NCBI GenBank assembly: GCA_034769895.1
Contig: CM068370.1
Span: forward strand, 47,606,344 to 47,670,343
From: Magicicada septendecula
Lineage: Eukaryota; Arthropoda; Insecta; Hemiptera; Cicadidae
Direction of reading: 5' to 3'
DNA length: 64,000 nucleotides
In this document: piece after piece, positions 21,752-32,123 of the stretch
How positions within the stretch are numbered: position 1 is the first letter of the stretch
Layout: each line of letters begins with the position of its first letter
Program-made: the position numbers and the translations under genes
Notes under the pieces: model-generated
Database searches by the model: none
What the model was told of the DNA's origin: nothing
What the model saw: the letters and a program-made list of their open reading frames with translations, nothing else

Positions 21752-23287
21752 TATAACCTCTTCTCTTGTGTTATAACTTAGGGAACCTGCAATAATTGGA
21801 TCTGCCAATTATACAGGCTGCCTTAGTTGTGACGAGCTGAAAATAATCACAACAAATAAAACAATTCTTAAAGCAGGATATTAGGAAGGGGAGACTGTTG
21901 ATCTATGCACTCAGTTTACTCGGTACTCAGATGACATCTCTTTATTACATTTGTTATGTGATTAAGTTCTCTATTGAAAGTTCTCAAACAATATAGTTTA
22001 CTATATTGTTATATATAGATATTACTCCTTTACAAAGGGCCCTCAAAATATGATGTACATCTATTTTGTTTATTCCACGGATCCGGGATTGAATATATTA
22101 AACGACTAATGGTCACCTTGCCATATACAATACTGAAAATTTACCATTTGAAGAATGCTTTTCATTAATCTTTTAAAACAACAAAACTTTTAGTTTAAAC
22201 TTTTACTCTTTTGCTATAACCAGTGTTATTAGATTTTAGACTACATGTTACATATAGTTTCTGTCTTTTAAAGTCTTTAATGTTATTACATTTAAAACAG
22301 AAGTTTTAAAGTCTTTAATATGACAAATTAAATTGTCTTTTGTGGACTATAATTTGTGTAACTCTTAACCATGGAAGACAAGCCTCCATGTCACCTGTGT
22401 GTTTCCTGAAGTTGCTGCAGAATTGGTTCTTCGGTCCTCCGGGTGTTTCTTGAAGATCTGTCGTTACCTTATCATACTGTGACGGTGAAGTTCTTGGAGT
22501 CAGTCAAATCATTCCGGGTGTGGTACACTCATCTCAGGCGACTGTAGTAACTCTTAGTAATTCTTGTAGTTAGAATACATTAATAGAAAGTTCGTTTCAC
22601 TGTTATACACTTCACATGATTATAGATTAGTTGACTATCACCTTCTTGTTTGTAATACTGTATAAATTACATAGTTCGTTATTTTATAATAGAGAGAGAT
22701 GTCATCACCACACAAATTTACTTATTTAAATAGTCATTGAATCATGCCTTTCACATTTTAAATATATACGTAGGGAAACAACGCTTTACGCTGCTTACGG
22801 CGTGCGCGCTCCATTGCAAGTGGCAGAAATAGTTAAGGGGGAGAGTAGTAATCTCAAGACCATTACTAGGCAACATAAAAGTAGTTCCTTGTTTCTAATT
22901 TAATTAAAGGACTAAAGTTTGATTAAATTATTAACTATAGATATTCTTAGTTACAGAAGTTATCAAAGTACGTAACAGTGGTTTTATTTAATTATTTAAA
23001 AAATAACAAATTTACAATAATACTTAGTTTATTTAGGGGTCAGAAAACAAGTTAATTCTGGTCAGTTCCTGTTTATGCAGGAATAATTAATAAGCTTTAC
23101 CCTTTCTGTACAATTCCATTCCCTTTTATTTTATTATTAGACTTTATATTAAATATTATTATTACTTAATGATTGCAATAAGATTTAGTTTACAATGTGA
23201 GATTTCATTAAGAATTTAAAATTTCTCAGCTTATACATTATCAACTTAATTAATTAACATATTTTTTTTATTAATGAAATCGTCATA
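21752..23287 (-). repeat. Gypsy-B 5' LTR
   Basis: 1536 bp. It lacks the mini-PLE found in its partner and so shows the empty site. On the minus strand it begins TATGACG (partner: TGTGACG) and is followed on the plus strand by the TSD ATGG. Confidence 0.85.
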
Positions 23288-24221
23288 ATGGTCGACGCCC
23301 AAAGCCTTATATAGTATACAACCACGCGAGCCAAGCTCACGTAGTTCAGCACAACTTGTAACGGGACAGATTGGGACATGGTAATCTAAAGTTTTTTTCA
23401 TAACCCGAGTATATTTTGTGAACGAACTATAGCTTCGAGACTGGTGTGACTTGGTACAGGAATGCAGACTATCAACGAGGGTGCGTATTCACGCATATGC
23501 GCGCACGGGTGTGACGCTGTGAACAGCGTGAGAGACACGTACGAAACATTCCAGAGCTGAACATGTGATGGAAACAAAGAACTCAACGCAGTACAATCCA
23601 CCCCAGTCACATATACAGCTTACAACCGGCCGGTTGTGAAAAAAGTTACGGAACGAAAATGCGGGCCCGCAACTCAAACAAAATGTGATTTTAAAACCGA
23701 ATGTATAATTTAAATCGGAACATGATTATACAGTGAGTAATTAAATAATTAAAGTAACAGTTTCGATAAAAGATGATGCGACGAATATGTGCGGAGTGAT
23801 GGAAGGTACTACGGAACATTGGACTCTTTCGTAAGCCAGATCAGTAACCAGAGTGGTATATCAAATTCAAAATTATGTTCTTTTAGAGTACTCTATTGGG
23901 GCATATGTATGAATACAAACGTGAATAAAACTAATAAAAATGATAAAATAAGAAGCGCTGGTTTGGGTTAATTAAACTTTGATGGCAGTTTTAAAGATGT
24001 TATTTTGTATATAAATTCATATATAACAAAAATTAAGTTTTTGTCTGAATAATTTTCATTTTGAAAAAGAAAAAAAAGCAGGAAATGATCAATAAAATTT
24101 TATTACTTGGTAAACTAAGAAATGATCGTTATTATTCAAATAACCAGTTCTGAATTTCCCGTTCGCTGATTCGAACACCTGGACCCTGACGAGTGAAATT
24201 TTAGGTTGGCAGATAACAACA
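23288..24221 (+). repeat. G1 5' LTR, second piece
   Basis: Continues the LTR begun at 8877 after the duplicated ATGG. A TATA-like TTATATAGT (23307-23315) is the likely promoter. The stretch TGTGCGGAGTG near 23790 also occurs in LTR A (near 3587). It ends ...ACAACA, with TGGCGGCTAC immediately downstream as a diverged primer site. Total LTR length without Gypsy-B is about 1.2 kb. Confidence 0.7.
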
Positions 24222-24587
24222 TGGCGGCTACAGAGCCTAAATGCAGAGTAAATAAAAAAATCTATTTATCAATTTATGTAAAGGTAAGTACTAGTACAAG
24301 TGACGTCCGAACTAGGGGCAAAGTTTATTTATCCAATTATAAGCACGAGTACAAGTGGCGCTTCCGAACGTAGGGACATTTATATAAATAAATTATATAA
24401 ATACATGCATATGGGGAAGACCAGAATGGTTGTTTGAAATAACAAAAAATTGGCATGTGCTTAGAAATAGACGTACAATGATAAGGTTATGTTGTGATCA
24501 TATGTGATATGAGTAAACAGAATACCTTGTTTAGATAATAAGTATATGTTATATATGTTAGTATTTTGACAAAAAAGTTATAACTTC

Positions 24588-26291
24588 ATGGAAAATAAGG
24601 AAATAAATCTAGAAAACACTCTTACCGAGTCAATGATAATGAGTAATGTAGAAGCAGAATCTACTCCAACGACAACTAGAATAAAAGAGTTGTCGATGGA
24701 CGATATGTTTAACTTAATAAGAACAATGTCCGAAAACATAAATAGTAACTTAAATGCTAAATTTGATAAAGTTAGCAGTGAGTTTGAGGAACAAAAAAGT
24801 GATTCCAATGTTAAATATGATAAAATAAATGCTAAATTTGATGAAGTAAACACTAAAATGAATGATATGAGAGACGAAATTAAACAACAGAATTTTAATT
24901 TTAATAAGCAAATGAATGAAATTAATACGCGTTGTGATAACATGAAAGAACAGATAATAGAATCAGTCAGTGAGAAGTTTGATACGCAAATAGACAGTTT
25001 AGAAAACAAAATAAGTAAAGTAGATGAAACAATAGTTGAGAAAGTTCAAAGTCAAATTGTAATGCAGAGTAAAGAAATAGAAAATAAATGTTTAAATGCA
25101 ATTGACAAACAAATAGAAGTTAAAACCAAATTTGAGACTGATAAGCAAATAGACATTAAGACAGAGATTTTAAAAGAGCAAATAGATAAATGTGAATCTA
25201 GTGTAACTAACATGACAAAGAATATAGAAACAATTGATAAAGCTATCTCAGAGCAGGAAATTAGTGCTAGTAATGAAATAAGTGCTATACGAAATAAAAT
25301 TAAAGAACTAAATGATTGTAATATTCAAACTAATAGTGACATATATGAGAAATGTACTTTAATTGAAGGCAGTTTAAGCTGTGTGAAAGATGAATTACGG
25401 GGGGAAATTAATACAAAATTAAAAGGGGTAACTGAAAGGATATTAATCACTCGCGATGTACACAATGAAGTTGAATTAGAGGCGTTTAGTTGCGAGAACA
25501 GGGCGGTACACCCGATGCGATTTCTGAACCAAGCTAGAGAATATAATCGTTTCAGTAGCAGTAATTGGGAGGTGCAATTGCTGAAAATTGTAAAATGTTT
25601 CAAAGGGAGTTCTACAATATAGGCCGAAGCGCATCGCATAGAGTGGGGATGTTATGAAGAGTTTGAGAGGGCGTTTAAAGGGAAATATTGGGCGGAAGAC
25701 GATCAAGAATTTTTACGTAGCCGTATAATAGGATCAGGGAACTTTGGAGGTAGTCAAAATAATAATATAACCATATATGTAACCAGATTGTATAATGAGG
25801 CGAAATATTTAGAGCCGCCACTACCGTTCAAATTGTTCGTGAGACACGTGAGTAAACATCTGCCACGTGAGGTCCAAATAACGTTAATGACGAAAGATAT
25901 AAACGACATGAATGAATTAGAGAGGATATTAGATGTTTTACAGAGTATTCGAGATAGAGAAGTGGGTAGGCGCCACCAACCACCGCATAATAATAATTAT
26001 GAACAGAATAACCCAACCAGGGTTAACCCCAGCGGATATGGAGGAACGCGAATAAATAGTTCAAATAACCAAGAGGTCTGGGTATGTTATAGATATAAAT
26101 TTGAAAATTATGCGAATAGGCAGAAATGTTACAGGTGCAGTCAGGCAAGAGATGATCCAACAAGGAGAGGGGGACCAACTCAGCACGTCCAGCAGCCGAG
26201 AGGAACACCAAGTAATAGGGGGACATCTGGGAACAACCATGGGCCACCAAGGAGTCATAATGGACCCACTACCAGTACTCATACAAACTGA
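24588..26291 (+). pseudogene. G1 gag: coiled coil, capsid-like region, RanBP2-type zinc finger
   Basis: One 567-codon frame broken by a single TAG at 25620-25622. Residues about 40-240 are a long coiled coil with repeated K-F-D-E/N units (AKFDKVSSEFEEQ, AKFDEVNTKM), clearly related to the N-terminal halves of the gag-only ORFs in C, D, E and F. The central part (SSNWEVQLLKIVKCFKGSS, then RIEWGCYEEFERAFKGKYW) looks like a Gypsy capsid. The C-terminal part is rich in Asn, Pro and Arg. Instead of a CCHC knuckle it has W-x-C-x2-Y-x3-N-x6-C-x2-C at about 26080-26140. This fits the RanBP2-type finger spacing, with the second Cys replaced by Tyr. Confidence 0.8.
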
Positions 26292-26370
26292 GCGGAAAAC
26301 TAGAGCCAACAGTGGGAGAGAGGACCAGACCATTGTCCAGGGAGGCGAATGAGGTCCAACCAAATGAGGG

Positions 26371-26997
26371 TTTTCAGAGCAACGTCATCAAAACAGACAT
26401 CGTGACGGATTTATTGGAGGAGGAGAATCATGCAACAATAGGAATGAGAACCGGATTAACGGAAGTAAAGGTAACAATTATAAAACACTTATAGATACAG
26501 GCAGCGAGATTTCTGTAATTGCTGAAAATGTTTTGGGAGAATTAAGGGAGACAAATAAAAATATTCCAATATTACCAGTAGCAGGGGTTACAGTAGTGGG
26601 AGTCACAGGAGTACGTATTAAAAGAGTAACCAAACAAATACAGTTAAATTTCCTTATCAATACTACGGAATTTGAGAATGCATTTTTAGTTGTAAAGGAA
26701 CTAAGTCTAGATATAATTTTAGGTAATGACTTTCTACAAAGAAATAAAGCTGTAATCAATTTTAAAGAGAAAATAGTAGAGTTCAATGGGGGTGATCGGT
26801 CAATCAGGGTTAGTTTTGAACAGGTGTTAGATAAGGTTAGAGTAACGGGGGTAAAAATATTACAGAAACGGGTAGGCGAGAAAGACCCTGAAGCGAGAGT
26901 AAATTCATGTAGAGAGGGAGAGTATACCGAGAGTTTTGAAGGAGAGATGGTGAAAGTAGTGTGGAAATGTGGGAAGATAGGGCGGATACATTTCTAA
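26371..26997 (+). pseudogene. G1 protease region
   Basis: Read in the +1 frame relative to gag. The active site is KTLIDTGSEISVI, with the second conserved turn LDIILGNDFLQRN about 75 residues later and a hydrophobic GVTVVGVTGVRI flap-like stretch between. This is a retropepsin of the Ty3/Gypsy type that would mature Gag-Pol. The frame closes at 26997 and the RT continues in another frame, so at least one frameshift separates them. Confidence 0.8.
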
Positions 26998-26999
26998 GT

Positions 27000-27207
27000 G
27001 AGGGTGATGTTGTAGGGAGTGATCAACGTGCGTCATTGTGGCAGGTGATTGAGAAGTTTCGAAGAGTGTTTGCCGAGATTCCAGGGAGGGCAAGAGGGTA
27101 TGAATGTGAATTGCAGGTTCGGGAACACACACCTTTCATGCAGCGGAGTTATCCAGTACCTTATTCCAAGAGAAGAGCGGTGCAGTCCATCGAATGATGG
27201 ATGAAGG
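27000..27207 (+). pseudogene. G1 reverse transcriptase, N-terminal part before PLE-1
   Basis: WQVIEKFRRVFAEIPGRARG and the following HTPFMQRSYPVPYSKRRAVQ are the usual lead-in to Gypsy RT. A frameshift near 27190 precedes MMDEGIIE. PLE-1 inserted at TATTATAGAAAG, and the RT resumes at 38430. A diverged copy of this same DNA stretch survives inside element E (54345-54490). Confidence 0.85.
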
Positions 27208-27296
27208 TATTATAGAAAGTTTAATGAAGAAATTTGTGTTAGTGGTTGAAATCACAATCAGAATGATCAATATTGCACACCACTATATAAAAATTA

Positions 27297-27343
27297 TTCC
27301 GATTAGCGCTTTCAAGCTTCACAGCTCATCGTCAGATCAGGAA
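27297..27343 (-). ncRNA. Hammerhead-like motif, PLE-1 inverted repeat copy
   Basis: Reverse-complement copy of the motif at 27877-27923, with the same stems. Confidence 0.5.
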
Positions 27344-27486
27344 TAGACAGGAAATATGTAAAACCCAACCCTTCACCCTCTCCCCCACCCTGCTCACCCA
27401 CAACAAACTAAAAATTAATGACCCTTCCCCACCCCCTAAACTCTGTCTCACCATCTGTACAGTTACATATTTTTCTAGTAAATTCC

Positions 27487-27630
<144 letters not shown>

Positions 27631-27670
27631 CCCACGTGTGTGGAGAGGAAGAGGGTAGTTTAAAAGGATG

Positions 27671-27725
<55 letters not shown>

Positions 27726-27876
27726 AAACACAAGGAATTTACTAGAAAAATATGTAACTGTACAGATGGTGAGACAGAGTTTAGGGGGTGGGAAGGGTCA
27801 TTAATTTTTAGTTTGTTGTGGGTGAGCAGGGTGGAGGAGAGGGGTGAAGGGTTGGGTTTTACATATTTCCTGTCTA

Positions 27877-27923
27877 TTCCTGATCTGACGATGAGCTGTG
27901 AAGCTTGAAAGCGCTAATCGGAA
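27877..27923 (+). ncRNA. Hammerhead-like motif, PLE-1 5' direct copy
   Basis: Stem I TTCCTGAT with ATCGGAA (one bulged T), core CTGACGA, stem II AGCT-GTGA-AGCT, then GAAA and a palindromic GCGC mini stem III followed by TA, the predicted cleavage position. Stem II is offset by one or two nucleotides from the core, as in the other PLE motifs here. Confidence 0.6.
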
Positions 27924-28011
27924 TAATTTTTATATAGTGGTGTGCAATATTGATCATTCTGATTGTGATTTCAACCACTAACACAAATTTCTTCATTAAA
28001 CGTCTGTTAAG

Positions 28012-28364
28012 ATGTGCAATCGAATACAGGTAATGGACAACAACAATGAGGTAATAAACGACAACAATAAGGTAAGTAAAGTTTTTAAATATCTTAAGTT
28101 AAAAGTTAAATTGAAGAGGGTTTTAAGTAAAATATGGTTTAATAAACAATGCCTGGATAATAATGTCATCCCAAAGTACGCTCAAGTTAAAATAAAAAAT
28201 AAGAACAGTGTAGCCAAAAAAGTAAAAGAACAAAGCGAGAAGTTGTGGATAAAACTGGAAATAAGGTCACTCTACGGCTTAATCAATAGATATAATAGGG
28301 AATTATATGACAGACACATAGAATTATTAAGAATATACTCGTATGTAGAGTTAGAAGAAATATT
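28012..28364 (+). pseudogene. PLE-1 ORF, N-terminal part before element C
   Basis: Lys-rich N-terminal region of the PLE protein (KVFKYLKLKVKLKRVLSKIW, then SLYGLINRYNRELYDRHIELL). It is cut in mid-codon by the LTR of element C after ATATT. The matching continuation begins at 35911; removing element C and one TATT restores the frame, which then meets a TAA just before the ATG at 35970. Confidence 0.75.
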
Positions 28365-29545
28365 TGTAGCGGGTCAGTTTTGGGTGTTTTTATTTTTACC
28401 GTTTGGGGCATTATTATATATCTTAAATTATTATTATTATTAAATATTATTAAATTGGAAAAATCTGTAATTGTATTGTGCAACGTATAATAGTCAGTGT
28501 AACAGAACAGTGAAACAACGCAATAAGACGCAGTTGTTGTTGAGGAATGCGGCAGAGCATTTGCACCTCCACAAAATTCTTAGAACTTTGTACCTGTGTG
28601 TGGCAGCGCACATACGCAACTGCTCAATCACGCTCCAAGTGACGCTCTGACAAAAAAACTCAAGATGGCCAGAGTGCAAAAAATATTCGTCGTCTTCGTC
28701 AAGACATCCCGGAAGTCGCATTAAACTCCGCCTACTGTTGGTGACATCAGCAGAGCAGACGCCAATATTGTACTCTGGTACCACGCATATACCCGTTATA
28801 ATCCATGCATAAAATGGTTATGCCACCGCAATTAAGCACCAACGGCGACTAAAACCTGATGGCCGTGACTGCTCATTTCCCGCGACTCGAGGAAACACAT
28901 TGCCCAGTTCGTCTCTGACGGTGTCGGCGCCGACACGCGAGCTCAATACGCTCGTGTAATCTCGTTATTTTTCAATAATGAAAGTAAAGCAGTTCTTTTA
29001 AAAGCAGTGGTAGGATGGGAGGAGTGTAGAACACTAATATGTAAATTTGGAATTCCTTTTCGTCATTTTCATAGACATCTTCAATCTACCGCGGGCTGGC
29101 CACGAGGTCACCGAAGTAAGCGTTATCGGTAGTGTTATAAAAATTATGTAGTCAATCTGGTAATTGGGGTTTGAAAACGGAATGTGAGTAGAGAGTGTGC
29201 AAAGCTGGGCTGTGTTTTTTGTTTATGTGTGAATAATTATGAAGTTGTAAAATTGTCCATTACAAGGTAAGCTATAGTCGATAAGGTATAATAATTGCGT
29301 AACATGTCGCACAAAGATTTGTAATGTCAATAATTCAGATGAATTAAAGAAAAATCTAATTTCTCTTCCACAAAATTGCGATTTAAAATTCTTTCAAAAC
29401 CCTAGTTCGTTTTATGTGCTGTCATAGTTCGTCAAACGGAATGGGTGTACCTCCACTACGAGATCCGGCCAGATTATAGACTAAAGGTAAGTGGGAGATT
29501 GAAATGAAATAAAATATAAATATTAATTAAATTGTAAAAGTTACA
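28365..29545 (+). repeat. Element C 5' LTR
   Basis: Starts TGTAGCGGGTCAG and ends ...AGTTACA. An AT-rich (ATT)n-like stretch at about 28420-28455 replaces GTTTTCGGGCGGACTGG of the 3' LTR; the 3' LTR version is ancestral because element F has the equivalent TTTTCGGTCGGGAG. Beyond that only a few single-base differences are visible. Confidence 0.9.
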
Positions 29546-29731
29546 ATTGGTACCGCGTGACCAGGATGTAATATAAAAAAAAAAAAAAAAAAAGTTATTA
29601 CAACGGCCTACATGTGACAGCACATTGAACGGTATACGGTGGAGAAAGTAAATTGATGTTGTAATATCAGTTTTGAAAAAAAAGACTAATCATTGGTAGT
29701 TGTTACGTAAGACAAAATAGATAAAGTAAAA
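29546..29731 (+). other. Element C primer-binding region and leader
   Basis: Two bases after the LTR comes TGGTACCGCGTGACCAGG. It begins with TGG as a primer site should but does not match the tRNA-Lys site of element D. A run of about 16 A lies at 29577-29592. The primer tRNA is not identified. Confidence 0.5.
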
Positions 29732-31048
29732 ATGTCCGAGAATACAGAAAAAAGTAGTATAGTAAATTCAATTATGAGTGAAAGTGGCCTTGAGTCGCAA
29801 CCGCTTGATGAAAGTGGTATGTTGAGGGGGGAGACGGGTACTGTTGCAGAAACAGTTATCGGCAGTAATGTAATAGTTCATTCCACTCCGATTGCGTCTC
29901 AACCACAAGCAAGCGAAACAGATGCTGATTCGGGGATCCAGTTGACCCCCGTTTCAATTAATAAAAGTAAACAATCAGAGGAAACAAATATGATGAGTAT
30001 TATGCTCAGTCAATTCGAAAGAATGAATAATAATTTTGAGACCAAATTCAATGACCTCAATAAACGTTTTGATACTAAGGACGAGAAATTTGAAATTTTA
30101 AGTAACGAATTCAAAGAGCAGAAAATAAAATGCGAACAGCAGAATATTAAAAACGATATTATTTTTAAAGAAATTAAAGACCAGAATGTTCAATTGCAGC
30201 AGAAAATGAATGTAAAATTTGACGAGTTGATAAATAGTATACAAGACAAGAATGTATGTCTTGAAAATGCCAATGTAATGACAAGAAATAGTCGGAATAA
30301 AGTAGAACAGAGTAAGAATAATACAAACGAAAGTTGTAATGACAATGTTGTGTTAGGTAATGAATTAATAAATAATAATGATGTTGATAATAACGAGAAT
30401 AATAATGTAGCCGAAAAATTGGTATCTGAGAGTACTAATGAAGTTGTAGAATGTGATTATGAGATGTTAATGTGTGTTAATGAGTTAGAGAGAGAGTGGA
30501 GAGAGAGCTATATTACAGGTATGAAAGGGGGGGTAAATTGTTTACGAGGTAGAATGGGGGGTGAAGGAAGACCTTCACATATATATTGTGTAGACAAGTG
30601 GGCTACAAATAATTGTTTTTTGAAGTTTTTTGCTTTTCCTGTAGAAGTCAGGAAAGATTTAATTGAATTTATACCCTCTGTCTGTAATACTTTTGAGAGT
30701 GTGATTTGGGGTTATGAAGAGAGAGATGTAAACAGAGAATTGTGTGTTAATGAAGGAACAGAATTATATAACTTAAATAGAAAGTATGATGAATGGAAGG
30801 AAAGTTTAGAAATATATGTGAATGATAATGACTACAATGATTTAATAAAAATAATTAACCCAATAGTTAAGGAATTTAATGATGGAGACTTGACAAAAAT
30901 ACCTAACGTAGACTGGTTTAACGAATATTTGAATAAGTTGATTGAAGTTAGTTTTTCTGGTTACAACACACAAAATAGTCATTTGTGTGCTGATAAGATT
31001 GAACGATGTTATGTAGAACCAAGGTTGATTTGGAACGATGGAGGTTAA
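29732..31048 (+). CDS. Element C gag-like protein, 438 aa, intact
   Basis: Single uninterrupted frame, ATG in AAAATGTCC context. Residues 1-90 are Ser/Thr/Glu-rich and include DADSGIQLTPVS, a short motif kept in D. Residues about 90-165 are coiled coil (FETKFNDLNKRFDTKDEKF), like the G1 Gag. Residues 166-235 are an Asn-rich spacer. Residues about 240-438 are the family C-terminal domain: ELEREWRESY, a Gly-rich patch, FIPSVCNTFESVIWGYEERD, ELYNLNRKYDEWKESLE, CYVEPRLIWNDGG. No zinc finger, protease, RT or membrane segment is seen. Probable role: particle or RNA-binding protein of a non-autonomous retrotransposon; an accessory protein that captures a helper's machinery is an alternative. Confidence 0.85.
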   Translation: MSENTEKSSIVNSIMSESGLESQPLDESGMLRGETGTVAETVIGSNVIVHSTPIASQPQASETDADSGIQLTPVSINKSKQSEETNMMSIMLSQFERMNNNFETKFNDLNKRFDTKDEKFEILSNEFKEQKIKCEQQNIKNDIIFKEIKDQNVQLQQKMNVKFDELINSIQDKNVCLENANVMTRNSRNKVEQSKNNTNESCNDNVVLGNELINNNDVDNNENNNVAEKLVSESTNEVVECDYEMLMCVNELEREWRESYITGMKGGVNCLRGRMGGEGRPSHIYCVDKWATNNCFLKFFAFPVEVRKDLIEFIPSVCNTFESVIWGYEERDVNRELCVNEGTELYNLNRKYDEWKESLEIYVNDNDYNDLIKIINPIVKEFNDGDLTKIPNVDWFNEYLNKLIEVSFSGYNTQNSHLCADKIERCYVEPRLIWNDGG

Positions 31049-32043
31049 ACTATTAAAACAATAAAAGACAATTAAACATTATGTTTTATGGTTGTTTGAC
31101 AGGGCAGATTTGGACAGAAGTGTGGAAAAAATGGAATAATAATTAACAAGAGTTGTAAATAAAATCTAGTGAATTTATATGTGTGTATGTAAGATGATTG
31201 TTGTAATAATAATATTAATATTTGCAATTTAAATAAATAAACCAAATTAATTTTGAAAACAAGTAATCAGAGAATTATAATTGTTTGGATGGTAATGAAT
31301 TCTATATTGTCAATAATTAATTTAATTAAAACAATTTGCAATATTTTAATTGATTATGTAAATGTTGTATAATTAATTTTTTTTGTAAATTCAGTTTGTT
31401 TTACGAGATGGAAATTTGGTAATGAATGATAAATTATTTAATTTAAATTAATAAATTTTGTGAAATGTTTCAGAGATGGTAGTGATTATGTTTTGTGGGT
31501 ATATCGTGTTAAATTGAGTGTAAGTATGAAAATTTTATAATCATGTATAATAAAAAATGTTTACAGGTGTGATTGAGGTGTTAATGCAATAGTGAAATTT
31601 TAATGCAATCATTGTGTTGAATAAATATGATAATTAAAAAATTTTAATAATAAATGAAACGTGATATTTAATAATTATTAAGAATAAATTTTGAAAATTT
31701 TAAGAAAGTCAATTGGTAAAAGGTTATGAATGGGTTAAATGGTTGTTGATGCAAATATTATATGATAATGTATACAAAAAATTTTAATTAGTTTTCAATT
31801 GTAATTAGTTATTAAGTGGCTATTAAGGGGGTGGCCTGTGCTCTCTTAGATAGCGAAATGGGTTGGGGGTAGCAGTGAGTGTTACCTCCATCGGAGGCCA
31901 AACTGGCGATAAATGTGCGGCACACCTTATCTGTGTAAAGTAAAAAAAATTTTACACACATTACTAAATAACGTGTCGCACATAATAATATTGATGTGAA
32001 ACAGGCATTGAAATAAAAGTTTAGATTTCCTCGACTTTTCGGG

Positions 32044-32070
32044 CGGTTACTGTCTTACCAGCACTAACCG
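32044..32070 (+). other. Covarying stem-loop, copy C
   Basis: CGGTTA-C-TG pairs with CA-C-TAACCG across a 9-nt loop, directly after CTTTTCGGG. The same 27-nt structure in G1 (40964-40990) uses CGATCA-C-AG/CT-C-TGATCG. Confidence 0.7.
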
Positions 32071-32087
32071 TGGTTTTGGCTAGCGGC

Positions 32088-32123
32088 CAGCTATGGTCAT
32101 ATCAAGTCCCTTGACCATAGCTG
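32088..32123 (+). other. 12-bp inverted repeat, copy C
   Basis: CAGCTATGGTCA ... TGACCATAGCTG, perfect arms, 12-nt loop. It is present also in F (59798-59833). G1 has a looser counterpart, GACCATGGTTG...CAACGATGGTC, at about 41013-41067. Confidence 0.7.

Larger units (their letters stand above)
9149..23287 (-). mobile_element. Gypsy-B: Ty3/Gypsy retrotransposon, minus strand
   Basis: Two LTR copies about 99% identical bound a minus-strand gag-pol. A 4-bp TSD ATGG (9145-9148 and 23288-23291) marks insertion into the G1 LTR. The gene order on the minus strand is gag with a CCHC knuckle, protease (DSGS), RT, RNase H, integrase. It carries three later insertions: mariner (13570-14904), a DNA transposon (16214-19497) and a mini-PLE (9637-9878). 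One nonsense codon, a gag frameshift and the insertions inactivate it. The LTR ends read TG...TA on the minus strand. Confidence 0.9.
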
